Source: Spirochaetaceae bacterium (lineage in GTDB: Bacteria; Spirochaetota; Spirochaetia; Treponematales; Breznakiellaceae). From it: a stretch of DNA of 6,407 nucleotides. Below the pieces are notes generated by a model. It had not been told where the DNA came from, ran no database searches, and saw only the letters and a program-made list of their open reading frames with translations. Positions 1-4,529 of the stretch are shown here, one piece after another (within the stretch, counting starts at the first letter, position 1; every line of letters begins with the position of its first letter). Where the stretch lies: positions 1-6,407 of the forward strand of contig JAIRYB010000186.1 of assembly GCA_031267955.1 (NCBI GenBank), given 5' to 3'. The position numbers were made by a program, and so were the translations under genes.

Positions 1-235
1 CGGTAAAGTCTTTGTCGCAAGGGTAACGGATAACCCGCTCGGGGGGATATGCGTCGAGCCGCCCTGTATCGCCAAGGGAATCCATGTCCCCGACAATCCA
101 ATCGGGGCGTATACCGGCCCTTTCGGCGGCGAGCAGCCCGGAATCGGCCGCGACAACAAGATCGGCGGCATCCGCGAGATGCCCGCATACTGTTTCCGCG
201 GGCCCTTCCCCGCCGATGAAAACTATCCCCCTCAT
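1..235 (-). CDS. thiN: Thiamine pyrophosphokinase, N-terminal part (runs off left edge)
   Basis: This is the first 78 codons of a minus-strand gene that continues beyond base 1. The enzyme transfers pyrophosphate from ATP to thiamine in the cytoplasm, giving the cofactor thiamine diphosphate. Visible family hallmarks are the Rossmann-like start MRGIVFIGGEGPA, the segment VVAADSGLLAAERAG (about residues 27-41), the very characteristic PDWIVGDMDSL (44-54), and CDKDFT at the cut edge, which matches the start of the family KDxTD motif. The ATG at 235 has a Shine-Dalgarno-like AAGGGGG at 244-250, 8 nt upstream. A second ATG at 243 is out of frame and meets a stop after two codons. The gene is divergent from the CCA-type nucleotidyltransferase across a 50-bp gap. 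The catalytic C-terminal half lies outside the window, so intactness cannot be judged. Identification is from motif recognition. Confidence 0.88.
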   Translation of the reverse strand, partial: MRGIVFIGGEGPAETVCGHLADAADLVVAADSGLLAAERAGIRPDWIVGDMDSLGDTGRLDAYPPERVIRYPCDKDFT

Positions 236-285
236 CCTGCCATCCCCCTTCCGCAAGAACACACAGTATACTATTCTATTTCCCG
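236..285. promoter_or_regulatory. Divergent promoter region between thiN and cca
   Basis: This 50-bp gap must serve both divergent genes unless thiN is driven from elsewhere. On the plus strand TATACT (267-272, 5 of 6 matches to a -10 box) ends 13 bp before the cca ATG, so transcription would begin only about 6-7 nt upstream of that ATG. No convincing -35 box is seen. On the minus strand TAGAAT (273-278, 5 of 6) could be a -10 for thiN, giving a leader of about 30 nt that contains the AAGGGGG ribosome site. The two -10 candidates abut, so RNA polymerase could not occupy both at once. Assignment is by consensus match only. Confidence 0.35.
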
Positions 286-1638
286 ATGAACAATGTCCCG
301 GTCGATCCCCTGCTGAAAGAAATCGCCGCTTGTTTTGCAAAACAGGGAAAACAGGCGTACCTTGTCGGCGGCGCGGTGCGGGATCTGCTCCTGGGGAAAA
401 AACCCGCGGACTGGGATCTGGCCTCCGACGCCAAGCCCGAAGATCTTATGTCCATGTTCCGCCATGTCATTCCCACCGGGATAAAACACGGAACCGTCAC
501 GGTTCTCTACAAGGGCATTTCTGTCGAAGTAACCGCCTTCCGTTCTGAATCCGGTTACACGGACGGGCGGCGGCCGGACCGGGTCGAATACGTCTCTTCC
601 ATCGAAGAGGACCTCTCCCGCAGGGACTTTACCATGAACGCGCTCGCGGCGGAACTTCCCTCGGGAAGGCTTGTCGATCCATTTGGCGGCGCGGCGGACA
701 TAAAAAACAAGACCATCCGCTGCGTGGGCAGGCCCGCGGATCGCTTTTCAGAAGACGGGCTGCGGCCTATGCGGGCGCTGCGTTTCGCGAGCCAGCTTGG
801 CTTTTCCGTGGAAGCGGAAACCCTGGACGCCGTCCCGGGCGCCCTCGGCATCACCGCGAAAATTTCCCCGGAACGCATACGGGACGAGTTCGAGAAGATC
901 GTCGCAAGCGGCAGGCCTTCCGCGGCGCTGCTGCTCATGGAAAAAACAGGGCTGCTGGAACTCCTGTTTCCGGATTTAGCGCAGTGCCGCCCGGTAGAGC
1001 AAAAGGGCTGCCACCGCTACGATGTGCTGGGCCATTCGATCCTTGCCTGCGATTTCGCCGCCCGCAAAGGTTATTCCCAGACAGTGCGCCTCGCCGCCCT
1101 GCTCCACGATCTGGGCAAAAAGGCCACGCTCAGGATTGATCCTGACGGGACCCGTACTTTTTACCAGCACGAAAAGGAATCCGTCCGTCTTGCGCGGAAC
1201 ATACTCAGGCAGTACCGCTACCCAAACGCGGCAATAGACGCCGTGGCCCATCTTATCGGCGAACATATGTTCCACTACACCGAAGACTGGGGCGACGCCG
1301 CGGTGCGCCGTTTTATTGTCCGGGCAGGGGAGGAAAATCTCGGCGAACTTTTCCGGCTCCGCTTTGCCGACGCGTTCGGGACTGCGGGCCTGGACCCCGC
1401 GGCGGATTTCCTCCTCCCCCTTATAAACCGGGTGGAAGACGTTCTTTCGCAAAACAGGGCCTTTTCCCTTAAAGACCTGGCTGTCTCGGGAAAAGACCTT
1501 ATCGCGTCGGGGATAAAGCCGGGCAAACACATGGGCATCATCCTGAACGAGCTGCTCGAAGCGGTACTGGACGACCCGGCGCTTAATACCCGGGAAAAAT
1601 TACTGGAAATCGCGGGAAATATAAACAAAAGGTACTAA
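286..1638 (+). CDS. cca: tRNA CCA-adding / poly(A) polymerase-family nucleotidyltransferase with HD domain
   Basis: A 450-residue class II nucleotidyltransferase that adds CCA (or A) to RNA 3' ends in the cytoplasm, chiefly in tRNA maturation. The head has LVGGAVRDLLLG (26-37), the metal-binding DWD (D43, D45) and a likely third carboxylate E81 in VEVTAFR. Next come the flexible-loop segment KHGTVTVLY (68-76), motif B RRDFTMNAL (112-120) and DPFGGAADI (131-139). The nucleotide-template motif EDxxR is present as EDGLR (156-160), followed by MRALRFASQLGF and ERIRDEFEKI (197-206). An HD phosphohydrolase-like region follows, with H250 and HDLGKK (274-279), as in bacterial CCA enzymes with phosphatase activity. 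All core motifs look intact. The ATG at 286 fits the family N-terminus, but no Shine-Dalgarno precedes it. Spirochaetes can carry CCA-adding, CC-adding, A-adding or poly(A) variants. The sequence favours CCA addition but does not prove specificity. The stop lies 5 bp from the convergent rnc stop. Confidence 0.88.
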   Translation: MNNVPVDPLLKEIAACFAKQGKQAYLVGGAVRDLLLGKKPADWDLASDAKPEDLMSMFRHVIPTGIKHGTVTVLYKGISVEVTAFRSESGYTDGRRPDRVEYVSSIEEDLSRRDFTMNALAAELPSGRLVDPFGGAADIKNKTIRCVGRPADRFSEDGLRPMRALRFASQLGFSVEAETLDAVPGALGITAKISPERIRDEFEKIVASGRPSAALLLMEKTGLLELLFPDLAQCRPVEQKGCHRYDVLGHSILACDFAARKGYSQTVRLAALLHDLGKKATLRIDPDGTRTFYQHEKESVRLARNILRQYRYPNAAIDAVAHLIGEHMFHYTEDWGDAAVRRFIVRAGEENLGELFRLRFADAFGTAGLDPAADFLLPLINRVEDVLSQNRAFSLKDLAVSGKDLIASGIKPGKHMGIILNELLEAVLDDPALNTREKLLEIAGNINKRY

Positions 1639-1643
1639 GCGCC

Positions 1644-2327
1644 CTACCCCTTGTTCCTGCTGTAGTATTCGTAGGCTATGCGCGCGGCTTCCTGCTCCGC
1701 GCTTTTCTTGTTCTTCCCTGTTCCGGGGCCGAAAGTCCGGTCGTTTATCGCGACTTCCGTCCAAAAAATATGGTCATGATCGGGGCCTGCCTTTTTTATC
1801 AGGCGGTAGACAGGGTAAATGCGGAAAAGCTGCTGGCTAAGCTCCTGTAGCAGCGATTTGTAATCCTGGTGATGGCGGTTGTCCCGGACCCGGTTAATTT
1901 CCGGTTCCATCCAGCGGTTTACAAAGATAAAGACCGCCTTATACCCCGAATCCAGGTACAGGGCGCCGATAAGGGCTTCCAGGGCGTCGGCCAGGATGGC
2001 GTTTTTCTGCCTGCCGCCGGAATTCTCCTCCCCCTTGCCCAGGAGGAGCAAAGTATCAATACGGAGTTCCCGGGCAACACCGGCCAGAACATCCTCGGAA
2101 ACCACCACCGATTTGATCTTCGCCAGTTCCCCTTCGGCCTTGTCCGAAAGATCCCTGTAAAGCAGCGTGGCGGTAATCGCCCCCAGGATGGCGTCCCCCA
2201 GAAATTCAAGCCGTTCGTTGTTGTTCTTGTTACCGGATTCATTGGAAAGGGAACGGTGGATAAAGGCAAGGTTTAGAAGCTGCGGATTCTTGAAATGCAC
2301 ATTGGCGGTCTTTTGAAATACCGCCAA
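1644..2327 (-). CDS. rnc: Ribonuclease III
   Basis: Double-strand-specific endoribonuclease that processes rRNA precursors and structured mRNAs. Starting at TTG 2327 gives 227 residues, close to the usual ~226. This start places the signature ERLEFLGDA at 38-46 and the four catalytic acidic residues at E38, D45, D114 and E117, the same numbers as in E. coli RNase III. An AAGGA (2333-2337) stands 5 nt upstream. The dsRNA-binding domain spans about 155-221 (DYKSLLQEL to KKSAEQEAARIAYEY), including the GTGKNKKSAEQEAA helix typical of the fold. The frame stays open upstream through the acpP stop, with an ATG at 2417 (257 residues) and another at 2498. Neither has a ribosome site and both lie inside acpP. 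Still, residues just upstream (SGRRKTL) look protein-like, so a longer form is possible. The gap to acpP is 55 bp and carries two hairpins. Probably co-transcribed with rpmF and acpP. Confidence 0.93.
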   Translation of the reverse strand: MAVFQKTANVHFKNPQLLNLAFIHRSLSNESGNKNNNERLEFLGDAILGAITATLLYRDLSDKAEGELAKIKSVVVSEDVLAGVARELRIDTLLLLGKGEENSGGRQKNAILADALEALIGALYLDSGYKAVFIFVNRWMEPEINRVRDNRHHQDYKSLLQELSQQLFRIYPVYRLIKKAGPDHDHIFWTEVAINDRTFGPGTGKNKKSAEQEAARIAYEYYSRNKG

Positions 2328-2330
2328 TGT
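2299..2330 (-). repeat. Perfect 11-bp inverted repeat enclosing the rnc start codon
   Basis: The arms ACATTGGCGGT (2299-2309) and ACCGCCAATGT (2320-2330) are perfectly complementary, with a 10-nt spacer. In the rnc mRNA the stem contains the TTG start (2325-2327) and the following codons, with the AAGGA ribosome site just outside on its 5' side. No U-run follows, so it is not an intrinsic terminator. A role in controlling rnc translation, or as an RNase III target, is inferred from position. Confidence 0.8.
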
Positions 2331-2336
2331 CTTCCT

Positions 2337-2369
2337 TCTTCCGGAATCAAGGGAAAAGAATCCGGAAAA
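2337..2369 (-). repeat. Second hairpin in the acpP-rnc gap
   Basis: On the transcribed (minus) strand TTTTCCGGA (2361-2369) pairs with TCCGGAAGA (2337-2345). This gives 9 pairs including one G-U wobble and a 15-nt loop. It ends 6 bases before the start-codon hairpin, so the two stems stand in tandem in the acpP-rnc intercistronic mRNA. Its 3' arm reaches the first A of the AAGGA ribosome site. Function is unknown; it could be an intercistronic processing or stabilising element. Confidence 0.5.
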
Positions 2370-2382
2370 GGGCGGTTCGTTT

Positions 2383-2622
2383 TTATTCTTGCTGCGATTT
2401 AATGTATTCGTAGGCATCCCGGACAGTTTCAAATTCATTGGCCTTTTCGTCAGGAATGGAAATACCCATCTCCTCCTCGATAGCGTAAACCAATTCATAG
2501 GTGTCCAGACTATCCGCGCCGAGGTCCTGGCGGAAAGACGCGTCCAAAGTTACCTTGCCCCCGTCAATCTCCAATTTATCGGCGATCAGCTTTTTCATTT
2601 TTTCAAATAAATCATCTGCCAT
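2383..2622 (-). CDS. acpP: Acyl carrier protein
   Basis: A 79-residue acidic carrier that holds growing acyl chains as thioesters during type II fatty acid synthesis in the cytoplasm. The 4'-phosphopantetheine attachment site is S38 in GADSLDTYELV (35-45), matching the classic DSL(D/E) motif. Helix I (LFEKMKKLIADKL), the acidic recognition helix II and the EEEMGISIPDE segment are all present at family length. The ATG at 2622 is fixed by a strong GGAGGA ribosome site (2631-2636), 8 nt upstream. It sits 83 bp downstream of rpmF and upstream of rnc on the same strand, a recurring bacterial neighbourhood. CoaD, two genes upstream, helps make the CoA that donates its prosthetic group. The typical DTVEL reads DTYEL here, a mild substitution next to the attachment site. 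Confidence 0.97.
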   Translation of the reverse strand: MADDLFEKMKKLIADKLEIDGGKVTLDASFRQDLGADSLDTYELVYAIEEEMGISIPDEKANEFETVRDAYEYIKSQQE

Positions 2623-2644
2623 TTAAATTCTCCTCCAGCAGTTG

Positions 2645-2670
2645 TCCGCCAATAGAAACTATCCGGCGGA
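2645..2670 (-). repeat. Intercistronic hairpin between rpmF and acpP
   Basis: TCCGCC (2645-2650) pairs with GGCGGA (2665-2670). Inside, ATAG (2652-2655) pairs with CTAT (2659-2662) around a 3-nt loop, with a small 1-versus-2-nt internal loop between the two helices. No U-run follows in the direction of transcription, so termination is unlikely. It may be a processing or mRNA-stability element between rpmF and acpP, whose products are needed in very different amounts. Function is inferred from position. Confidence 0.45.
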
Positions 2671-2705
2671 TCCGTTTGTTACGACAGGCGCTTCAGCCCG
2701 TCCTT

Positions 2706-2894
2706 TTAGACCTTGGATTCCGGTACAATAACCTGTTTTCCCCGGTAAAAACCGCATTTCGGGCAAACCCGGTGCAATTGGACCCGGTTCCCGCAGGTAC
2801 TGCATTCAACCAGGGTGGGGGCGTCCAGCTTCATATTGATCGCCTGTCTCCGGCGGGTTCTTGCCTTCGACGTTTTCGCTCTGGGTACAGCCAT
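2706..2894 (-). CDS. rpmF: 50S ribosomal protein L32
   Basis: A 62-residue, basic large-subunit ribosomal protein. The N-terminus MAVPRAKTSKARTRRR is diagnostic for bacterial L32. It is followed by a zinc ribbon with Cys31-x2-Cys34 and Cys44-x2-Cys47, so this is the four-cysteine zinc-binding form. The family also has cysteine-less forms that replace it under zinc limitation in some bacteria; none is seen here. The ATG at 2894 has a GAGGT ribosome site about 8 nt upstream. It is the first gene after the promoter at 2938-2973, with acpP and rnc following on the same strand. In many bacteria rpmF lies next to fatty-acid synthesis genes, and here its direct partner is acpP. The leader is about 44 nt and contains a short G/C hairpin (2920-2933). 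Confidence 0.97.
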   Translation of the reverse strand: MAVPRAKTSKARTRRRQAINMKLDAPTLVECSTCGNRVQLHRVCPKCGFYRGKQVIVPESKV

Positions 2895-2919
2895 TTATCA
2901 ACCTCGCTTCGATATGATC

Positions 2920-2933
2920 GGGGAAAAATCCCC
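2920..2933 (-). repeat. Short hairpin in the rpmF leader
   Basis: GGGGA (2920-2924) and TCCCC (2929-2933) form a perfect 5-bp inverted repeat around four A residues (U in the rpmF mRNA). It falls just after the predicted transcription start and about 13 nt before the ribosome site. It could stabilise the 5' end or serve as an operator. The length is too short to exclude chance. Confidence 0.4.
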
Positions 2934-2937
2934 AAAC

Positions 2938-2973
2938 GAAATTTAATCTAACAAAAACCGGTATTTTTGTCAA
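2938..2973 (-). promoter_or_regulatory. Sigma-70-type promoter for rpmF-acpP-rnc
   Basis: On the minus strand a perfect -35 TTGACA (2968-2973) is followed by exactly 17 bp and then TAGATT (2945-2950, 4 of 6 matches). A TG one base upstream of the -10 makes it an extended -10. The predicted start is near 2938, about 44 nt before the rpmF ATG. This is the best promoter in the window and fits the high expression expected for L32 and acyl carrier protein. Read-through from coaD may add to it, since no intrinsic terminator is seen between coaD and this site. Confidence 0.8.
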
Positions 2974-2977
2974 GCTC

Positions 2978-3016
2978 GCGCCGGCAATTTGCGCCGGCAA
3001 TTTACACCGGCAATTG
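2978..3016. repeat. Three tandem copies of a 13-bp repeat
   Basis: The unit GCGCCGGCAATTT occurs perfectly at 2978-2990 and 2991-3003, and with three changes (ACACCGGCAATTG) at 3004-3016. The embedded GCCGGC is itself a palindrome, so neighbouring copies (2980-2985 with 2993-2998) can also form a 6-bp hairpin. The array begins 4 bp upstream of the rpmF -35 box, where an activator or polymerase alpha subunit could bind. The repeat is seen directly; the regulatory role is only inferred. Confidence 0.85.
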
Positions 3017-3094
3017 CGCGGGCAGCGGCGGCTTTTCAATCCCGCGGGCAGGGGCGGCCTTCCAGCCCCGCGGGCAGGAACCGCCTTTCAATCC
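3017..3094. repeat. Three tandem copies of a 26-bp repeat overlapping the coaD stop
   Basis: Three adjacent 26-bp units lie at 3017-3042, 3043-3068 and 3069-3094. Each begins CGCGGGCAG; two end TTTTCAATCC or TTTCAATCC and the middle one ends TTCCAGCCC. The last unit contains the coaD stop codon (3088-3090) and its final Asp codon, so the array may have grown from the 3' end of coaD. The unit length is exactly twice that of the adjoining 13-bp repeat, though the two sequences are not clearly related. It is too short, too degenerate and spacer-free for a CRISPR array. Confidence 0.85.
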
Positions 3095-3570
3095 CGCCGG
3101 TATTTCTTTTCCAGGGCTTCCGCGACAAGCGGGGGGACCATGGCGGAAACATCCCCGTGAAAAGAGGCCAGCTCCTTGATCGCCGAAGACCTGAGGACAA
3201 AGTACCGGGGATCGGTGGTCATAAAAATAGTCTCGATCCGGGGGGAAAGGGCCTTGTTCATCATGGAAAGTTCAAATTCATAGGAAAAGTCGTTCACCCC
3301 CCGAACCCCCCGCACAAGAATACGGATATTCCGCCCCTTCATATATTCGACGATCAGATTGCCCCAGACAACTACCGAAACATTCGGCCACGGCCTGACC
3401 AGTTCGACAAGCATGGCTTTCCGCTCCCCGGAAGAAAAGAGGCAGGATTTATTCGGATTATCCGCCACCACGACGACAAGCTCGTCAAAAATAGAGGCGG
3501 CCCGCTCTATTATATCAAGGTGCCCGAAGGTCGCCGGATCAAAAGATCCCGGAAAAATCGCGTTAAGCAT
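3088..3570 (-). CDS. coaD: Phosphopantetheine adenylyltransferase
   Basis: A 160-residue enzyme that converts 4'-phosphopantetheine and ATP to dephospho-CoA, the penultimate step of CoA synthesis, in the cytoplasm. The nucleotidyltransferase start FPGSFDPATFGHLDII (6-21) carries the (T/H)xGH motif as TFGH (14-17). NPNKSCLFSSGER (38-50) holds the conserved lysine, K41. LVRGVRGVNDFSYEFELSMMN (85-105) and the C-terminal RSSAIKELASFHGDV (127-141) match the remaining ATP- and substrate-binding segments. Length is typical and no motif is missing. The ATG at 3570 fits the family, though no strong Shine-Dalgarno is seen. It lies upstream of rpmF-acpP-rnc on the same strand, with a 193-bp gap holding repeats and the rpmF promoter. 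It is divergent from the lipoprotein gene. Supplying CoA for acyl carrier protein modification links it to its neighbours. Confidence 0.96.
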   Translation of the reverse strand: MLNAIFPGSFDPATFGHLDIIERAASIFDELVVVVADNPNKSCLFSSGERKAMLVELVRPWPNVSVVVWGNLIVEYMKGRNIRILVRGVRGVNDFSYEFELSMMNKALSPRIETIFMTTDPRYFVLRSSAIKELASFHGDVSAMVPPLVAEALEKKYRRD

Positions 3571-3593
3571 TGCAACAATACCATATCTATGTT

Positions 3594-3621
3594 ACTATAA
3601 TTCAGTCAAGCTGCTTTTCAA
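3594..3621 (-). promoter_or_regulatory. Candidate coaD promoter
   Basis: On the minus strand TTGAAA (3616-3621, 5 of 6) is followed by 16 bp and TATAGT (3594-3599, 5 of 6). The predicted start near 3587 gives a leader of about 17 nt. A second possibility overlaps it: TTGACT (5 of 6) at 3605-3610 with TATGGT 18 bp downstream, which would leave almost no leader. Both readings are consensus matches only. Confidence 0.5.
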
Positions 3622-3653
3622 ACCGGGCCGGGGTTTTGTTACGCTCAAAACTC

Positions 3654-3688
3654 TGGATTATTTCAATAATTTATGGTATATTTGTAGA
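3654..3688 (+). promoter_or_regulatory. Candidate extended -10 promoter for the lipoprotein, possibly leaderless
   Basis: TATATT (3677-3682, 5 of 6) is preceded by TGG, giving an extended -10 element. It ends 6 bp before the ATG at 3689, so transcription would be expected to start at or next to the start codon. The -35 position (TGGATT, 3654-3659) is poor, as is common with extended -10 promoters. There is no Shine-Dalgarno before the ATG, consistent with a leaderless mRNA. Inference only. Confidence 0.45.
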
Positions 3689-4255
3689 ATGAAAAGAATT
3701 TTTATTCCATTGATAATCGTTCTTTTTACAGCCTTTTTATCCTGCGCTTCAGAGCCCGCGCCGGCCGAAGTTCCCGCTGCGCCTGAAGTTTCCGCGCAGC
3801 TTGCCGAGGCAGAGCCCGTTGAAACGCCCCCGGAAGAACCGGCCGGCGGCACGGAAGAGGCATTTGACCCGTCATCAATAAGCCGGGAAATGTTCGACAT
3901 CACAAAAACCGATGTCCAAAAGCTGATCGCCGATCTTAACCGCGTTATCAGGGCCAAAAACTACAATACCTGGCTTTCCCATCTGGGGGAAGCCTACCTT
4001 GGCAAGATCAGTTCCGAGGAATTCCTTGCCTCTACTTCCTCCCAGCCTTATTTGAAGAACAAGAGGATAACCCTGACAAGCGCCAAGGATTACTTTGACA
4101 AGGTAGTAGTTCCTTCAAGGACCAACGACCGGGTCGACGACATTGCCTTTGTCTCCGAAAAAAGGGTTAAAGTCTATACCATCAACGATAAAGGCGAGCG
4201 GCTGCGCCTCTACGATCTTGAAAATCTCGGAGACGGCTGGAAAATTATAAATTAA
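3689..4255 (+). CDS. Predicted lipoprotein of unknown function
   Basis: A 188-residue protein starting with a lipoprotein signal: MKR, a hydrophobic stretch IFIPLIIVLFTAF, then LSC with the acylated Cys at 19. Spirochaete lipoboxes are often relaxed, and L-S-C is acceptable. Residues 20-60 form a linker rich in Pro, Ala and Glu. The folded part (about 65-188) begins DITKTDVQKLIADLNRVI and ends with an alternating, beta-like segment, RVKVYTINDKGERLRLYDLE then GWKIIN, resembling small secreted alpha-plus-beta domains. No catalytic motif is recognised. The ATG at 3689 is chosen because it begins the signal peptide. The frame is open upstream to 3359, but that part is antisense to coaD and does not look coding. 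Membrane anchoring is predicted, but inner or outer leaflet cannot be told. It is divergent from coaD and probably monocistronic. Confidence 0.82.
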   Translation: MKRIFIPLIIVLFTAFLSCASEPAPAEVPAAPEVSAQLAEAEPVETPPEEPAGGTEEAFDPSSISREMFDITKTDVQKLIADLNRVIRAKNYNTWLSHLGEAYLGKISSEEFLASTSSQPYLKNKRITLTSAKDYFDKVVVPSRTNDRVDDIAFVSEKRVKVYTINDKGERLRLYDLENLGDGWKIIN

Positions 4256-4395
4256 GTATTAAAATATAGTAACAGCTAAAACAAACCGGCTTCAAAATCC
4301 GATTTTTCAGGCTGCCTTACGGCCTGCGCATGAATAAAACGCCGCGCGCCCGTTTCTGCTGCCCTCAAGGCAGGGGATAGGCCGGGCGTCCACGC
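4256..4395 (+). other. Structured intergenic stretch, candidate 3' UTR, leader or small RNA
   Basis: No convincing gene is seen here. A -10-like TATAGT lies at 4265-4270 without a -35. The G+C-rich part can fold several ways. CAGGC (4308-4312) pairs with GCCTG (4322-4326). CTGCC (4359-4363) pairs with GGCAG (4369-4373). CGCCCG (4347-4352) pairs with CGGGCG (4383-4388) and encloses the previous stem. CGGCCT (4320-4325) could instead pair with AGGCCG (4379-4384), excluding the last helix. It ends at the intrinsic terminator at 4396-4427. It may be the lipoprotein 3' UTR or an independent transcript of about 150 nt. Short complementary stretches are common in G+C-rich DNA, so this is tentative. 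Confidence 0.3.
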
Positions 4396-4427
4396 TATTC
4401 CCGCGCGGATCCCGGGGGAATATTTTT
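4396..4427 (+). terminator. Intrinsic terminator downstream of the lipoprotein gene
   Basis: TATTCCC (4396-4402) pairs perfectly with GGGAATA (4416-4422). A short inner helix, CGG with CCG, sits around ATC, and five T residues follow at once (4423-4427). It is oriented to end plus-strand transcription from the lipoprotein gene, 140 bp after its stop. Since it is upstream of the HEAT-like gene, it could also act as an attenuator if a transcript starts between the two. Confidence 0.65.
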
Positions 4428-4529
4428 ATTGAAGAAGGGAGCGTTTGTAAAATCATGTCTATTCTTAAATACCTTGGCTTTGCCGGTTCCGTACCGGGCC
4501 GGCCTTCCGCCCGCCCTGTAAAGTCGGAT

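Noticed and set aside
84..548. 154-codon plus-strand open frame crossing thiN and the start of cca
   Set aside because: It runs antisense to thiN and out of frame with cca, with Ser/Pro/Arg-rich content typical of a shadow frame.
976..1530. 184-codon minus-strand open frame within cca
   Set aside because: It is a shadow of a strongly supported gene on the plus strand and shows no recognisable domain.
2328..2498. Longer rnc starting at ATG 2498 or 2417
   Set aside because: Both starts lie inside acpP and lack a ribosome site. TTG 2327 has AAGGA 5 nt upstream and gives the usual length and catalytic numbering. The 2417 start is kept as an alternative in the rnc entry.
2978..3094. CRISPR-like array
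   Set aside because: The units are directly tandem with no unique spacers, the periods are 13 and 26 bp, and the copies are degenerate.
3359..3688. Upstream extension of the lipoprotein reading frame
   Set aside because: It is antisense to coaD, has low-complexity Ser/Thr content and would bury an obvious lipoprotein signal peptide that starts at 3689.
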